DNA from: Myxococcales bacterium
GTDB taxonomy: Bacteria > Myxococcota_A > Polyangia > Polyangiales > Polyangiaceae
DNA length: 47,083 bases
NCBI GenBank assembly: GCA_903642325.1
Contig: CAHJWM010000039.1
Coordinates: 1 to 47,083 of the forward strand
Direction of reading: 5' to 3'
The notes beneath the pieces were generated by a model that ran no database searches, was not told where the DNA came from, and saw only the letters and a program-made list of their open reading frames with translations. This document shows positions 27,655-34,303 of this stretch, in pieces. The position numbers and the translations under genes were made by a program. Position 1 is the first letter of the stretch. The number at the start of each line of letters is the position of its first letter.

Positions 27655-28653
27655 ATGATCAAACAGCGGCTGTTGAGCGAGCACACGGGCCTCCGTATTT
27701 CCGCTATTGCGCTCGAGACGGGCAGGTTAGGCACTTCGAAAGATCGGCCTGTCGATCTGGTCGAGGCACGGGCCACATTTCATGCCTTCGCCGACGCAGG
27801 GGGCACGTTTCTGGATACCTCGAGCGCCTATCAGGGCGGGCACGCGGAGGAAATGGTGGGCGCATTTTTGGCGGAACGAGGACGGGATGCATTCGTCGTT
27901 TCGTCCAAGTACGGGCGCACGCCATTGCCCAGCCCGGCCGCCGCAGCGCTGGGCAATAGCCGGCGGGTGATGATTGCCGAAGTAGAAGGCAGTCTGAGGC
28001 GCTTGATGACCGAACGAATCGAGCTCTACTTTCCTCATTTCGACGACGGAGTGACGCCCATCGAGGAGATCCTGCATGGCTTGGATGCCTTGGTTCGGGC
28101 TAAAAAAATCATGCATGTGGGCCTGTCGAATTTTCCCGCGTGGCGTGTCGCACCGGCTGCGACCCTGGCTCGCGAGCGGCGCCTCGCGGGCGTGGTTGCC
28201 CTGCAAGTCCAGTACAACTTGCTCGAACGCGGGATCGAGCGCGAGCACCTGCCCCTAGCCCGGGCCTGCGGAATGGCGGTGATGGCGTTTTCACCGCTGG
28301 GGGGCGGCCAATTGACGAAGCTCGCAGCGCACGTCGAAGGCGCCCCACCGCCCGCCTCACCGCTTACCCCGCTCGAGAGCGCGCTGCTTGCGGTCGCGGC
28401 CGAGGTCGGCGCGTCGCCCGGCGAGGTCGCCATCGCCTGGTTGTGCGCAACCGACGTCATTCCGGTGCTCGGCCCCCGCACCCGCGAGCAGTTGCTCCAG
28501 AACCTCCGCGGAGCGGAGCTCAGTTTGTCCGAGGCTCAGCTCCGCTCGCTGAACGACGCAAGTCACATCGCTCTCGGCTATCCCTATGACCTGCTCGCGC
28601 AGCAATGGGCGTCGCTGGGTCTGAATGACCTGGGAGCCGGAGCCGTTTTCTGA
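27655..28653 (+). CDS. aldo/keto reductase
   Basis: A 332-residue (beta/alpha)8 oxidoreductase using NADPH. The catalytic set is visible: Asp and Tyr in FLDTSSAYQGGHAEE (near residues 50-65), Lys in VVSSKYGRT, and His in ELYFPHFDD. The nucleotide-binding end is VIPVLGPRTREQLLQNL. Length matches the tas/YajO-type AKR group. It reduces aldehydes or ketones; the physiological substrate is unknown. It is flanked by two SDR relics, so the locus may once have held a larger redox gene set. Confidence 0.88.
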   Translation: MIKQRLLSEHTGLRISAIALETGRLGTSKDRPVDLVEARATFHAFADAGGTFLDTSSAYQGGHAEEMVGAFLAERGRDAFVVSSKYGRTPLPSPAAAALGNSRRVMIAEVEGSLRRLMTERIELYFPHFDDGVTPIEEILHGLDALVRAKKIMHVGLSNFPAWRVAPAATLARERRLAGVVALQVQYNLLERGIEREHLPLARACGMAVMAFSPLGGGQLTKLAAHVEGAPPPASPLTPLESALLAVAAEVGASPGEVAIAWLCATDVIPVLGPRTREQLLQNLRGAELSLSEAQLRSLNDASHIALGYPYDLLAQQWASLGLNDLGAGAVF

Positions 28654-28907
28654 GCCGGCGGCGGGCGGAAGCCAGGATGGCTCGCTTAAATGGAACGCTG
28701 AGGCGCTTGACGTCCGGCTGACGAGAGTGGCCGGCCCAGGCCAACTGGCGCAGTGAGCGTGACCATCGCTCACCGCGGCATCTGCGACACCGACGTCGGG
28801 ACCATGAGTGAGAACGCGACTGGCGCGATGCGATGAATCATGGGCGCGATCGGATTTGCGGCGGCGCCCGTGGAGCCTGACTCTATGGATTGAAAGGGAG
28901 CTGAACC

Positions 28908-29209
28908 ATGGCAAAAGTGCGGCTGATCACCGGGAGCCGAGGGGTATTGGGCGGAAGCTGGCGGAGGCGGTGCTGGCCGCCGGGGAACAGCTCGTGGCCA
29001 CGGCCAGGGATCCCGAGTCGTTGCGCGAGCTGGTCGCGGCCTACCCCGATCACGCGCTGACCGTCGCGCTGGATGTTAAGAGCGCGGCCTCGGCGCGTGA
29101 CGCCGTGGCGGCGGCGGTGGCTCGCTTCGGGCGACTCGATGTCGTGGTCAATAACGCGGGCTATGCCAACATCAGCTCGGTCGAAGCCGCGCCGGAACAG
29201 GGTTCATGA
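28908..29209 (+). pseudogene. truncated, frameshifted short-chain dehydrogenase
   Basis: ATG 28908 begins MAKVRLITGS in one frame; within the cofactor loop the reading shifts to RGIGRKLAEAVLAAGEQLVA, continuing with TARDPESLRELVA and DVVVNNAGYANISSVEAAPE before a stop at 29209. This is the N-terminal half of an SDR with the TGxxxGIG and NNAG motifs but no catalytic Tyr/Lys. A GGGAGCTGAACC ribosome-like site precedes the ATG. The shift near 28940 and the missing C-terminal half make it non-functional as read. Confidence 0.75.
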
Positions 29210-29300
29210 GCCCTATTTTACAGGCGGTGGACTAGGGCGGGTGCGTAAAGCCACGGAAAACGACGATGCAGCGGCTAGCAGATGCTCGCCGCGCCGACCA

Positions 29301-29401
29301 TGCTGGCCGAGCGCGTGAAAGTCCAACAGCACACCGTGACGGACCTGCCGATGGCAAGGACGTTTGGCTCGAATTTTCATCATGCCCGCACTGAACCTTG
29401 A
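29301..29401 (+). pseudogene. relic of the 3' end of an alanine dehydrogenase gene
   Basis: This stretch aligns with 5061-5141, the end of ald, at roughly three quarters identity with a single 1-nt gap. In frame from 29315 it still reads VKVQQHTVTDLPMARTFGSN then FHHARTEP and TGA, against VNIHQHTVTDLAVAKTFGLD in Ald. Only the last 25 or so codons remain. It lies directly upstream of the ssrA promoter. Confidence 0.75.
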
Positions 29402-29425
29402 CCCGCCCCCAAAAATCCTTATGTT
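29398..29425 (+). promoter_or_regulatory. probable sigma-70 promoter of ssrA
   Basis: TTGACC (29398-29403) and TATGTT (29420-29425) are 16 bp apart, close to the sigma-70 consensus, and lie 20 bp upstream of the mature 5' end of tmRNA. A transcript would start near 29432 and be trimmed by RNase P. Confidence 0.6.
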
Positions 29426-29445
29426 TCCCGAACCCATACCCCTTC

Positions 29446-29792
29446 GGGGGCGATCGGTTTCGACGTGGGGACTGAAGGATAATCTGCGTGTAAGCGGCTC
29501 CCATCCCGCTTCATCAAATGGGCCGTATAATTGCGAACGACAACGCAATCGCTCTCGCAGCCTGAAAAACTGACGATAGCCGTCCGACCGTGAGATAGCT
29601 TTTGTAACGGAAGGGCGTCAGCACTAAAGCTGGGTGGCCGAGCGCGTCTCGGGTTCGGCCGCCGAGAAACACCGAGGCTAGGTCGTGGCCGAATCCACGA
29701 ACTCCTGCCGGCGGGGGCAACCACCGGCTACGCACGTGAACGAAGATTATCTCGATGCCTTGCGGACCCGGGTTCAATTCCCGGCGCCTCCA
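29446..29792 (+). ncRNA. ssrA: transfer-messenger RNA (tmRNA)
   Basis: A 347-nt one-piece tmRNA that rescues stalled ribosomes and tags the nascent protein for proteolysis. The 5' end GGGGGCGATCGGTTTCGACG pairs its first seven bases with CGCCTCC at 29785-29791 (one G-U), leaving A as discriminator. The T-arm contains GGGTTCAATTCCC. The tag frame at 29533-29565 encodes ANDNAIALAA and TGA. A sigma-70-like promoter precedes it. The 3' end doubles as the attachment site of mobile DNA (copy at 30585-30616); the insertion has kept the acceptor stem intact. Confidence 0.95.
29533..29565 (+). other. tmRNA tag-peptide reading frame
   Basis: Resume codon GCG is followed by codons giving A-N-D-N-A-I-A-L-A-A and a TGA stop. 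The ANDN start and ALAA end match the usual proteobacterial form recognised by SspB/ClpXP-type proteases. Confidence 0.88.
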
Positions 29793-29793
29793 C
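29762..29793 (+). repeat. att site copy 1 (3' end of ssrA)
   Basis: A 32-nt stretch covering the T-arm and acceptor end of tmRNA is repeated without mismatch at 30585-30616. The 3' ends of tRNA and tmRNA genes are the standard targets of tyrosine integrases, and an integrase gene lies next to copy 2. This copy is the functional ssrA end. Confidence 0.88.
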
Positions 29794-29817
29794 AGACAGT
29801 GATTGAAAAGTGAAGAC

Positions 29818-29840
29818 CCTCGGCGCGAGCCGGGGTTTTT
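29818..29840 (+). terminator. Rho-independent terminator behind ssrA
   Basis: The stem CCTCGGC / GCCGGGG with a GCGA loop is followed by TTTTT. It lies on the island side of att copy 1, 15 bp before the zeta toxin ATG, so the inserted DNA supplies the terminator now used by ssrA. Confidence 0.75.
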
Positions 29841-29854
29841 GCTTTTGTGGGAGC

Positions 29855-30388
29855 ATGACGGCAACACGAGCGAAAAAGAGGGTTCTGATCCTCGCCGGCC
29901 CCAACGGTGCCGGCAAGACGACCTTCGCACGTGAGTTCTTGCCCGACGAAGCGTACTGCCCGACGTTCGTGAACGCGGACCTGATCGCGGCTGGGCTGTC
30001 GCCCTTCAACCCAGAGAGCGCTGCAATGCGTGCGGGGCGTCTCATGGTTCAGCTGATCGCAGAGCACGTTGCTCGTGGCGACAGCTTCGCGTTTGAAACG
30101 ACGCTGGCAGACAAGAGCTACGCGCGGCATATCCCGGAGTGGCAAGCGTCGGGCTATCACGTGAGTCTGATGTTCTTGGCGCTCCCCACTGCCGACGCAG
30201 CCATCCAGCGCGTCGTAGAGCGGGTCGCCCAAGGCGGCCACTTCGTGCCGGAAGGCATCGTGCGGAGGCGTTTTCAGGTTGGAAGAACGAACTTTGATGC
30301 CGTCTATAAGCCCCTGGTCAACGCTTGGGCGCTCTACGACAACTCCGGCAGCGAGCCCGTTCTGCTAGACTGGGGCGACAAGCGATGA
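29855..30388 (+). CDS. zeta-toxin family kinase
   Basis: A 177-residue P-loop kinase. Walker A is LAGPNGAGKTTFARE (residues 11-25); then FVNADLIAAGLSP with the putative catalytic Asp, FAFETTLADKSY with the substrate-site Glu, and HFVPEGIVRRRF with the lid arginines. All the main zeta/PezT features are present. Zeta toxins phosphorylate UDP-N-acetylglucosamine and block wall synthesis; shorter relatives may have other targets. The ATG at 29855 follows GGGAG; the frame is open 15 codons further up but into the terminator. Its stop overlaps the next gene (ATGA). The pair fills the space between two att repeats. No clear promoter fits between the terminator and the start, so read-through from ssrA is possible. 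Confidence 0.87.
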   Translation: MTATRAKKRVLILAGPNGAGKTTFAREFLPDEAYCPTFVNADLIAAGLSPFNPESAAMRAGRLMVQLIAEHVARGDSFAFETTLADKSYARHIPEWQASGYHVSLMFLALPTADAAIQRVVERVAQGGHFVPEGIVRRRFQVGRTNFDAVYKPLVNAWALYDNSGSEPVLLDWGDKR

Positions 30389-30573
30389 ACCCGAAGCCGA
30401 TCGAGCACGCCAACACGCCGGACCTGGCCCTCGCGCTCCCTGCCCTTCGGCGCGCGCGGAAGCGAGCCGAGGAGATCGCGATTGCGACCAACACCGCCCT
30501 AATCCAGGTCGAGAACGGCGAGGTCGTCCGGGTTCAGCCGCGCGCTCAGGGCGAACGCGACGTGACCACGTAG
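30385..30573 (+). CDS. small protein coupled to zeta toxin, candidate antitoxin
   Basis: A 62-residue protein whose ATG overlaps the toxin stop (ATGA), so translation is coupled. The middle is a basic amphipathic helix (ALPALRRARKRAEEIAIATN), the C-terminal part a short beta-like segment (ALIQVENGEVVRVQP). No family is recognised, and it does not resemble the epsilon antitoxin, which usually precedes its toxin. Partner or antitoxin function is inferred only from the overlap. It ends 11 bp before att copy 2. Confidence 0.65.
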   Translation: MNPKPIEHANTPDLALALPALRRARKRAEEIAIATNTALIQVENGEVVRVQPRAQGERDVTT

Positions 30574-30584
30574 CGTTACGCCGC

Positions 30585-30616
30585 GCGGACCCGGGTTCAA
30601 TTCCCGGCGCCTCCAC
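30585..30616 (+). repeat. att site copy 2
   Basis: An exact 32-nt copy of the ssrA 3' end. Flanks on both sides differ from copy 1 (after it comes TGAAATACC instead of AGACAGTG), so the duplication ends sharply. It separates the toxin cassette from the integrase gene and is read through by the integrase frame on the other strand. Confidence 0.88.
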
Positions 30617-30636
30617 TGAAATACCTCGCGTTTTGG

Positions 30637-30652
30637 GCCTGCTTCGGCAGGC
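30637..30652. other. UUCG-loop hairpin beside att copy 2
   Basis: GCCTGC-TTCG-GCAGGC forms a stable 6-bp stem with a TTCG tetraloop 20 bp beyond att copy 2. It may help end transcripts coming out of the toxin cassette or be a recombination-site structure. Confidence 0.45.
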
Positions 30653-30673
30653 ATGACATGAGGCGCGACATGA

Positions 30674-30696
30674 ACGGCCGCCAACTTGGCGGCCGT
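30674..30696 (+). terminator. strong hairpin terminator within the integrase tail
   Basis: A 9-bp perfect stem ACGGCCGCC / GGCGGCCGT around AACTT is followed by TTGCGTTT on the plus strand. It would stop transcription leaving the toxin cassette before it runs antisense into the integrase gene. Confidence 0.65.
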
Positions 30697-30730
30697 TTGC
30701 GTTTGGGCGATCGAGGCGGCGGGCGCTAGG

Positions 30731-30820
30731 GCCGGCTGGGGCGACGAGACCTCGGCGAGCGCCGGCTGGGGCGAAGCCACCTCAGCGAGCGCCGGCTGGG
30801 GCGAAGCCACCTCAGCGAGC
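30731..30820. repeat. three 30-bp tandem repeats in the integrase tail
   Basis: Three adjacent 30-bp units beginning GCCGGCTGGGGCGA; units 2 and 3 are identical, unit 1 differs at a few sites. The length is a multiple of three and each unit encodes a ten-residue Ala/Glu/Pro segment of the integrase C-terminal extension, so copy number can vary without breaking the frame. Confidence 0.85.
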
Positions 30821-31926
30821 ACGGGGGGCTTCTGGCTGTAGTCCAGGCAAACTATGGCTTCGCACAGCGGCTGCCAATCGAAGTGCGTGTACTGGTCGAT
30901 GATCGAGCCCTTCGCGTTGTGCGTGATGCATTCGAGGACGTCCGCCCGCGCCCCGCCGCGACGGGTCAAGCTGATCATGGTGTGGCGCGTCAGGTGACAG
31001 CCCTCAAAGCGAACGCCGACGGCCTGGCAGGCGCGAGCCAGCGCCTTGTATGCGCTGGATTTCGTGTGCGCGCCGCGGCCCTGCGAGCGGGGACGGCGGT
31101 TCGGCACGATGAAGTCGTCCCGCACCGGCTTACGGCAGTAGACGAGCTCGAAGCCCTCGTTCACCACCGCTCGAGGCACTCTGCGAGCTGCGGATGCACC
31201 GGTACCATTCTAGTCTGGTCAGTCTTGAGGGGTTCATCGCTGTACTGAGTGACCACGTTCATGCTCCCGAGCGGTTTTGCGTCCGCGTCCCAATCACGCC
31301 AACGCCGGCCGCATGCCTCACCCTCCCGCACGCCCATGTACAACATCATCGCGAAGAGCACGCGCGCTGGCGCCGGCACGCGCTCGTCCTCCAGGAGCGT
31401 GCCTACCTCTTGCCGCGAGTATACATTGCGAACCGTGCGCGGGGGTTTCGGGAGAAGCTTGCGCGGGAGTTCAGAGAACGGGTCCGACGCAATGACCCCT
31501 TCGAGCTTCGCATCGCGAAACATCGTTCGCACGACGCCGCGAATGTTGCTTGCTGTGCTTGCTGCGAGCAGGTTGCCGCGCACCTGTTCCGCGAGGCCGC
31601 GAACGAACGCGTGCGCCTCGCGTGCTCCAATCTCGTTCATGCGGATCGTTGGACCGAAGTGCGGCTCGAAGTAGTCGCGTAAGCGCTGACGGTCGTCGTT
31701 CGCCGTCCGATTTGTTCGAGTAGCGCCCCAAGACCTGGCGAAACTTGCCGCCGTGACGGCACCCGTTCGTCGAGCTTGCGGCTGGAACTTTTCTTCGCGG
31801 ATTTCGCGCCGGATGCGTGCCTCGACGCGCGATGCCTCGCGCTTGTCCGTGCCCACGAGCTCGTTGTACTGACGGCCCTTGAACATCGCCGTCGCGTAGT
31901 AAACGATCTTACCGCCGGCTCTTTTT

Positions 31927-32430
31927 CTAGCGAACATGGTGCTCTCCAATCCATCGAACGACTTCAGACCGTCGGAAGCGCCACGGGCGGCCCACCTTCA
32001 CGCCCGGCAAACCGAACTTGTGATGCCACTCCACAACTGTCTTTGACGACACACCAAGCAGTTGCGTGACACCGGCCATCGTTAGGATCTCGCCTTCAAG
32101 ATCGACCGGCGTCGTCAAGTCGCGACGCAGCGCGGTGAACTCATCACGTAAAGCGCTGAACGCAGCGAACACCAGCTCGAGTCCGACTGGCGTTTCTGGA
32201 TGTTGGAGGTTCCCCACTCGCCCCCGCGCACGGCTGGCGCGGTACTGGCTCAAGTCCGCGGGTGCAGGTCCGCCAGCGTGCTGGGTAAACCCGCCATTCG
32301 TCCTTGCGGATGGTGAGCGACCGGCTCTCGTCGTGCGCCGCAATGCAGCATCACGCAGCTCCGACACTGGCCCGCTCGCCTGTGGTGGGAGCGCCCCGTG
32401 GCGCCCCCGCTGATTTTTTCGTATAGACAT
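31927..32430 (-). CDS. HTH (excisionase/AlpA-type) DNA-binding protein
   Basis: A 167-residue protein. The first 85 residues are basic and low-complexity. The C-terminal part is a helix-turn-helix of the HTH_17/excisionase type: MAGVTQLLGVSSKTVVEWHH followed by the wing VGRPWRFRRSEVVRWI. Such proteins bend DNA and steer integrase towards excision or control element genes. It sits directly upstream of and overlaps the integrase gene by 11 bp, the usual xis-int order. The start is uncertain; a shorter product containing only the HTH would also work. Confidence 0.78.
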   Translation of the reverse strand: MSIRKNQRGRHGALPPQASGPVSELRDAALRRTTRAGRSPSARTNGGFTQHAGGPAPADLSQYRASRARGRVGNLQHPETPVGLELVFAAFSALRDEFTALRRDLTTPVDLEGEILTMAGVTQLLGVSSKTVVEWHHKFGLPGVKVGRPWRFRRSEVVRWIGEHHVR

Positions 32431-32463
32431 GATGCGCCTGGTTCCTTCAGGTGCCGCCCGCGT

Positions 32464-32499
32464 ACGGCCAGCGTTGCAAGCGCTGGCCGTCGCTTTTTT
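32464..32499 (+). terminator. Rho-independent terminator, plus strand
   Basis: A 10-bp perfect stem ACGGCCAGCG / CGCTGGCCGT with a TTGCAAG loop is followed by TCGCTTTTTT. It lies between two minus-strand HTH genes yet points along the plus strand, so it shields the second HTH gene from opposing transcription. Its stem resembles the one at 30674-30696. Confidence 0.75.
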
Positions 32500-32509
32500 G
32501 GGGGTTGGT

Positions 32510-32809
32510 TTAGTGGCGGTTTTCGCGAACCGTAGGGGATGTTTGGGCGAGGAATCGGGCGAGAGCCTGGCGATGAACCATTCGCCGCCGCCCAGGACGG
32601 ATGCTTTCGAGCTTGCCTTGAGCGCACCAAAACCGAACCGAGCTCAGGGGCGCTCGGGTCATGCGCGCGACGTCCTCCAGATAAAGCCACTCGCTGTTAC
32701 TGGCAGTGTTCATCGCAGCCAGGATGCGCGCAGCGTCAGCAAAATCAAGGTCCAAGGCACTGTCGCCATCTGGAAAGATGCCAGGACAAACTTTCCAGAG
32801 CGGCGACAC
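32510..32809 (-). CDS. second HTH (excisionase-type) DNA-binding protein
   Basis: A 99-residue frame whose C-terminal half is an HTH_17 domain: WLYLEDVARMTRAPLSSVRF, then a wing with RPGRRRMVHRQALARFLAQ. It starts at GTG 32809; ATG at 32713 would give a 67-residue protein that still holds the domain and is equally plausible. No strong ribosome site was seen for either. It is probably an excisionase or regulator of the element, divergent from the next small gene. Confidence 0.65.
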   Translation of the reverse strand: MSPLWKVCPGIFPDGDSALDLDFADAARILAAMNTASNSEWLYLEDVARMTRAPLSSVRFWCAQGKLESIRPGRRRMVHRQALARFLAQTSPTVRENRH

Positions 32810-32868
32810 TCGCGTGGCTGGTGCGAGTCATTGACGGTTGTTACTGTGTCTCTCTTTGAGAGGGAACC

Positions 32869-33300
32869 ATGGTCAGAAAACAACGCGTCAACTCGACCCA
32901 GCCGACACGCAAAGGACCAGGCCGACGAGGCGGCTCCAGCATCAAGGACGATAAGGTTTACGTCGACAAGGTGAAATCCGAGCTCGGTGACGAGCAAACG
33001 CTGCGAGATCATGAGAAGCGCCACCAGGCCGGGGCGACAAATCCGTGTGAGCTAAGCGATAAGAAATGCGACCAATACGTTCGCTGGCTGGTTCTGGAGC
33101 TGCTCCAGGTCGCTGAGACTGGAACCCACGTTGGTTCTGATTTGCGGGAGCTGGCTACGGTCATCATGGAACAGGCCACCGGCGCGCGGCGTACCGTTGC
33201 GATTCTCGAGGGCCTGATTCCGCGCCTGGGCGACCACGATGTCGTTCGATTGCTTCGCGACTATTTCGACAATCAGCGCGAGTCCACCGAGAAAATCTAA
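32869..33300 (+). CDS. hypothetical protein
   Basis: A 143-residue protein with a basic, probably disordered N-terminus (to about residue 30) and a helical remainder (YVRWLVLELLQVAETG, DHDVVRLLRDYFDNQ). The GAGAGGGAACC ribosome site before the ATG is good. No family recognised. It begins a plus-strand pair with the next gene, 36 bp away, within the island. Confidence 0.7.
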   Translation: MVRKQRVNSTQPTRKGPGRRGGSSIKDDKVYVDKVKSELGDEQTLRDHEKRHQAGATNPCELSDKKCDQYVRWLVLELLQVAETGTHVGSDLRELATVIMEQATGARRTVAILEGLIPRLGDHDVVRLLRDYFDNQRESTEKI

Positions 33301-33336
33301 TCGCATCTATTCGCGTCATCCAGGGGCGACCGGTTC

Positions 33337-33747
33337 TTGAATGTAGTGGCTGAGCATCCCCTGGAGCGCTTCCGTGAGAATGCGATCATGCTGTTCGGCC
33401 TTGCTGGATATCGGTACCAGGACATCGCGGACCTCGTCGATGACGGCGAACATGACCGGACGCGGAAGAGCCGAACGTGGCGCGCCGTTCAGGACGAGCT
33501 CAAACGACGGGGGAAACGCCCGCCGACGAAGCCGCGCGTTCAGCGACACCACCGCCAGCCCGGGGAGGCGAGCACGGCGGCTCCGGCGACACCACCTGTC
33601 GTCACTGCTGCCCGGGCAGAGGTAACAGCGGCGACAAAGCACAAACCAGCTGGTGCGGCACGACGCGCGCCAGCACCGAAGCGGCGGGAATCAGAGCGCC
33701 GCGTCGAAGAGGCCAAACACCTCATCGATGAGCCCGCGCTCGACTAA
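33337..33747 (+). CDS. hypothetical protein with HTH-like start and duplicated tail
   Basis: A 136-residue protein from a TTG start preceded by AGGGG; GTG 33346 is an alternative. Residues 5-35 (RENAIMLFGLAGYRYQDIAD) look like a small helical or HTH segment, followed by a basic Ala/Pro-rich tail. The last 18 codons lie inside a 54-bp repeat whose other copy (36117-36170) is the antisense 3' end of an HTH gene. The present C-terminus thus seems created by insertion of foreign DNA. Function unknown. Confidence 0.55.
   Translation: MNVVAEHPLERFRENAIMLFGLAGYRYQDIADLVDDGEHDRTRKSRTWRAVQDELKRRGKRPPTKPRVQRHHRQPGEASTAAPATPPVVTAARAEVTAATKHKPAGAARRAPAPKRRESERRVEEAKHLIDEPALD
33691..33744. repeat. 54-bp direct repeat, copy A
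   Basis: Matches 36117-36170 at 53 of 54 positions in the same orientation. It ends three bases before the stop of the upstream small gene. The two copies bound the sigma factor/metal transporter module. Confidence 0.85.
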
Positions 33748-33766
33748 CCGAACATGCATGCCCGCG

Positions 33767-34303
33767 TCACGGCGCCACACTCGCTCCCCGCATTGAGGCG
33801 CGCCCCACAAGGATCCCAAGAGCAACGCCGGCCATGCTTGCCATCCCTAGGCGTATGCAGCCGAGACTGGCGGTGAGCAGGGCGACAGCAACGGCAAGCA
33901 GCCAGTGATTTGAAAGCGGTGCTCGACCGCGCTCGCACAGCATGACTACCGCGCCTGCGGCTCCACCGATCAGCAGCGAGAACCCAGTACAGTAGGAAAT
34001 GGGGCCGGCAACGGCGCATCCCGGGTCGAGTCGCGTCAGTACCAACGCAGCTGCCAGTGGAATCAGCCCTGCGAGAAGACCTGTGGTGACGCTCTCGACG
34101 CCCCCTCGACTTCGAAACCGAAGCCACACACTGGCGACAAAGAGCAGCCCCGCGCAGCAGGCGCACGCCTCGCGGCCAACCGGCTCAAGTAGGCAGATGG
34201 CGACGATGGGGCCGAGCACAATGGCCACTCGAACGGCCATGCGCAGGCGACCGAGCTCGTAGTGGCGGAGGCTTCGGGCGGTGAGTGTCTCAAGATTGAC
34301 CAT
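33767..34303 (-). CDS. membrane protein paired with ECF sigma factor (anti-sigma-like)
   Basis: A 178-residue membrane protein with about six hydrophobic helices and a short cytoplasmic N-terminus (MVNLETLTARSLRHYELGRL). The CACC motif at the end of helix 2 and other cysteines could bind metal. The ATG at 34303 has a strong GGAGGAGC site and overlaps the end of the sigma gene by 14 bp. Size, topology and overlap resemble NrsF/DUF1109-type anti-sigma proteins, but the sequence match is loose. It probably holds the sigma factor inactive until a signal, perhaps a metal, is sensed. Confidence 0.7.
   Translation of the reverse strand: MVNLETLTARSLRHYELGRLRMAVRVAIVLGPIVAICLLEPVGREACACCAGLLFVASVWLRFRSRGGVESVTTGLLAGLIPLAAALVLTRLDPGCAVAGPISYCTGFSLLIGGAAGAVVMLCERGRAPLSNHWLLAVAVALLTASLGCIRLGMASMAGVALGILVGRASMRGASVAP

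Larger units (their letters stand above)
30499..31937 (-). pseudogene. int: tyrosine integrase (P4/lambda type), one frameshift
   Basis: Two frames together encode a complete tyrosine recombinase. The first (31937 to 31161) has the N-terminal arm-binding part, a core-binding helical domain, and catalytic Arg in MGVREGEACGRRW plus the Lys-region SDEPLKTDQTR. A one-base loss near 31165 leads to a stop; the next frame resumes with WNEGFELVYCRKPV-like sequence and carries HLTRHTMISL (HxxR), ITHNAKG (His) and the nucleophile Tyr in IDQYTHFDW. After the Tyr come three 10-residue repeats (ALAEVASPQP) and then the att site read as WRRRELNPGP, so the C-terminus lies across the recombination site. The ATG at 31937 overlaps the end of the excisionase-like gene by 11 bp. 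The break may be a sequencing error. Confidence 0.85.

Noticed and set aside
30325-30573. 82-residue version of the small toxin partner
   Set aside because: The extra 20 N-terminal residues are Arg-rich antisense-like sequence within the toxin gene; the ATGA-overlap start at 30385 is more natural.
30585-30616. A tRNA gene end
   Set aside because: Only the T-arm and acceptor 3' side are present, identical to ssrA; there is no 5' half, so it is an att copy and not a tRNA gene.
30731-30820. Possible CRISPR repeats
   Set aside because: The three 30-bp units are contiguous with no spacers and encode an in-frame protein repeat; no cas genes nearby.
31160-31175. Programmed -1 frameshift in the integrase
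   Set aside because: A -1 shift would restore the frame, but no slippery heptamer or downstream structure is visible at CGGTGGTGA; a lost base is simpler.
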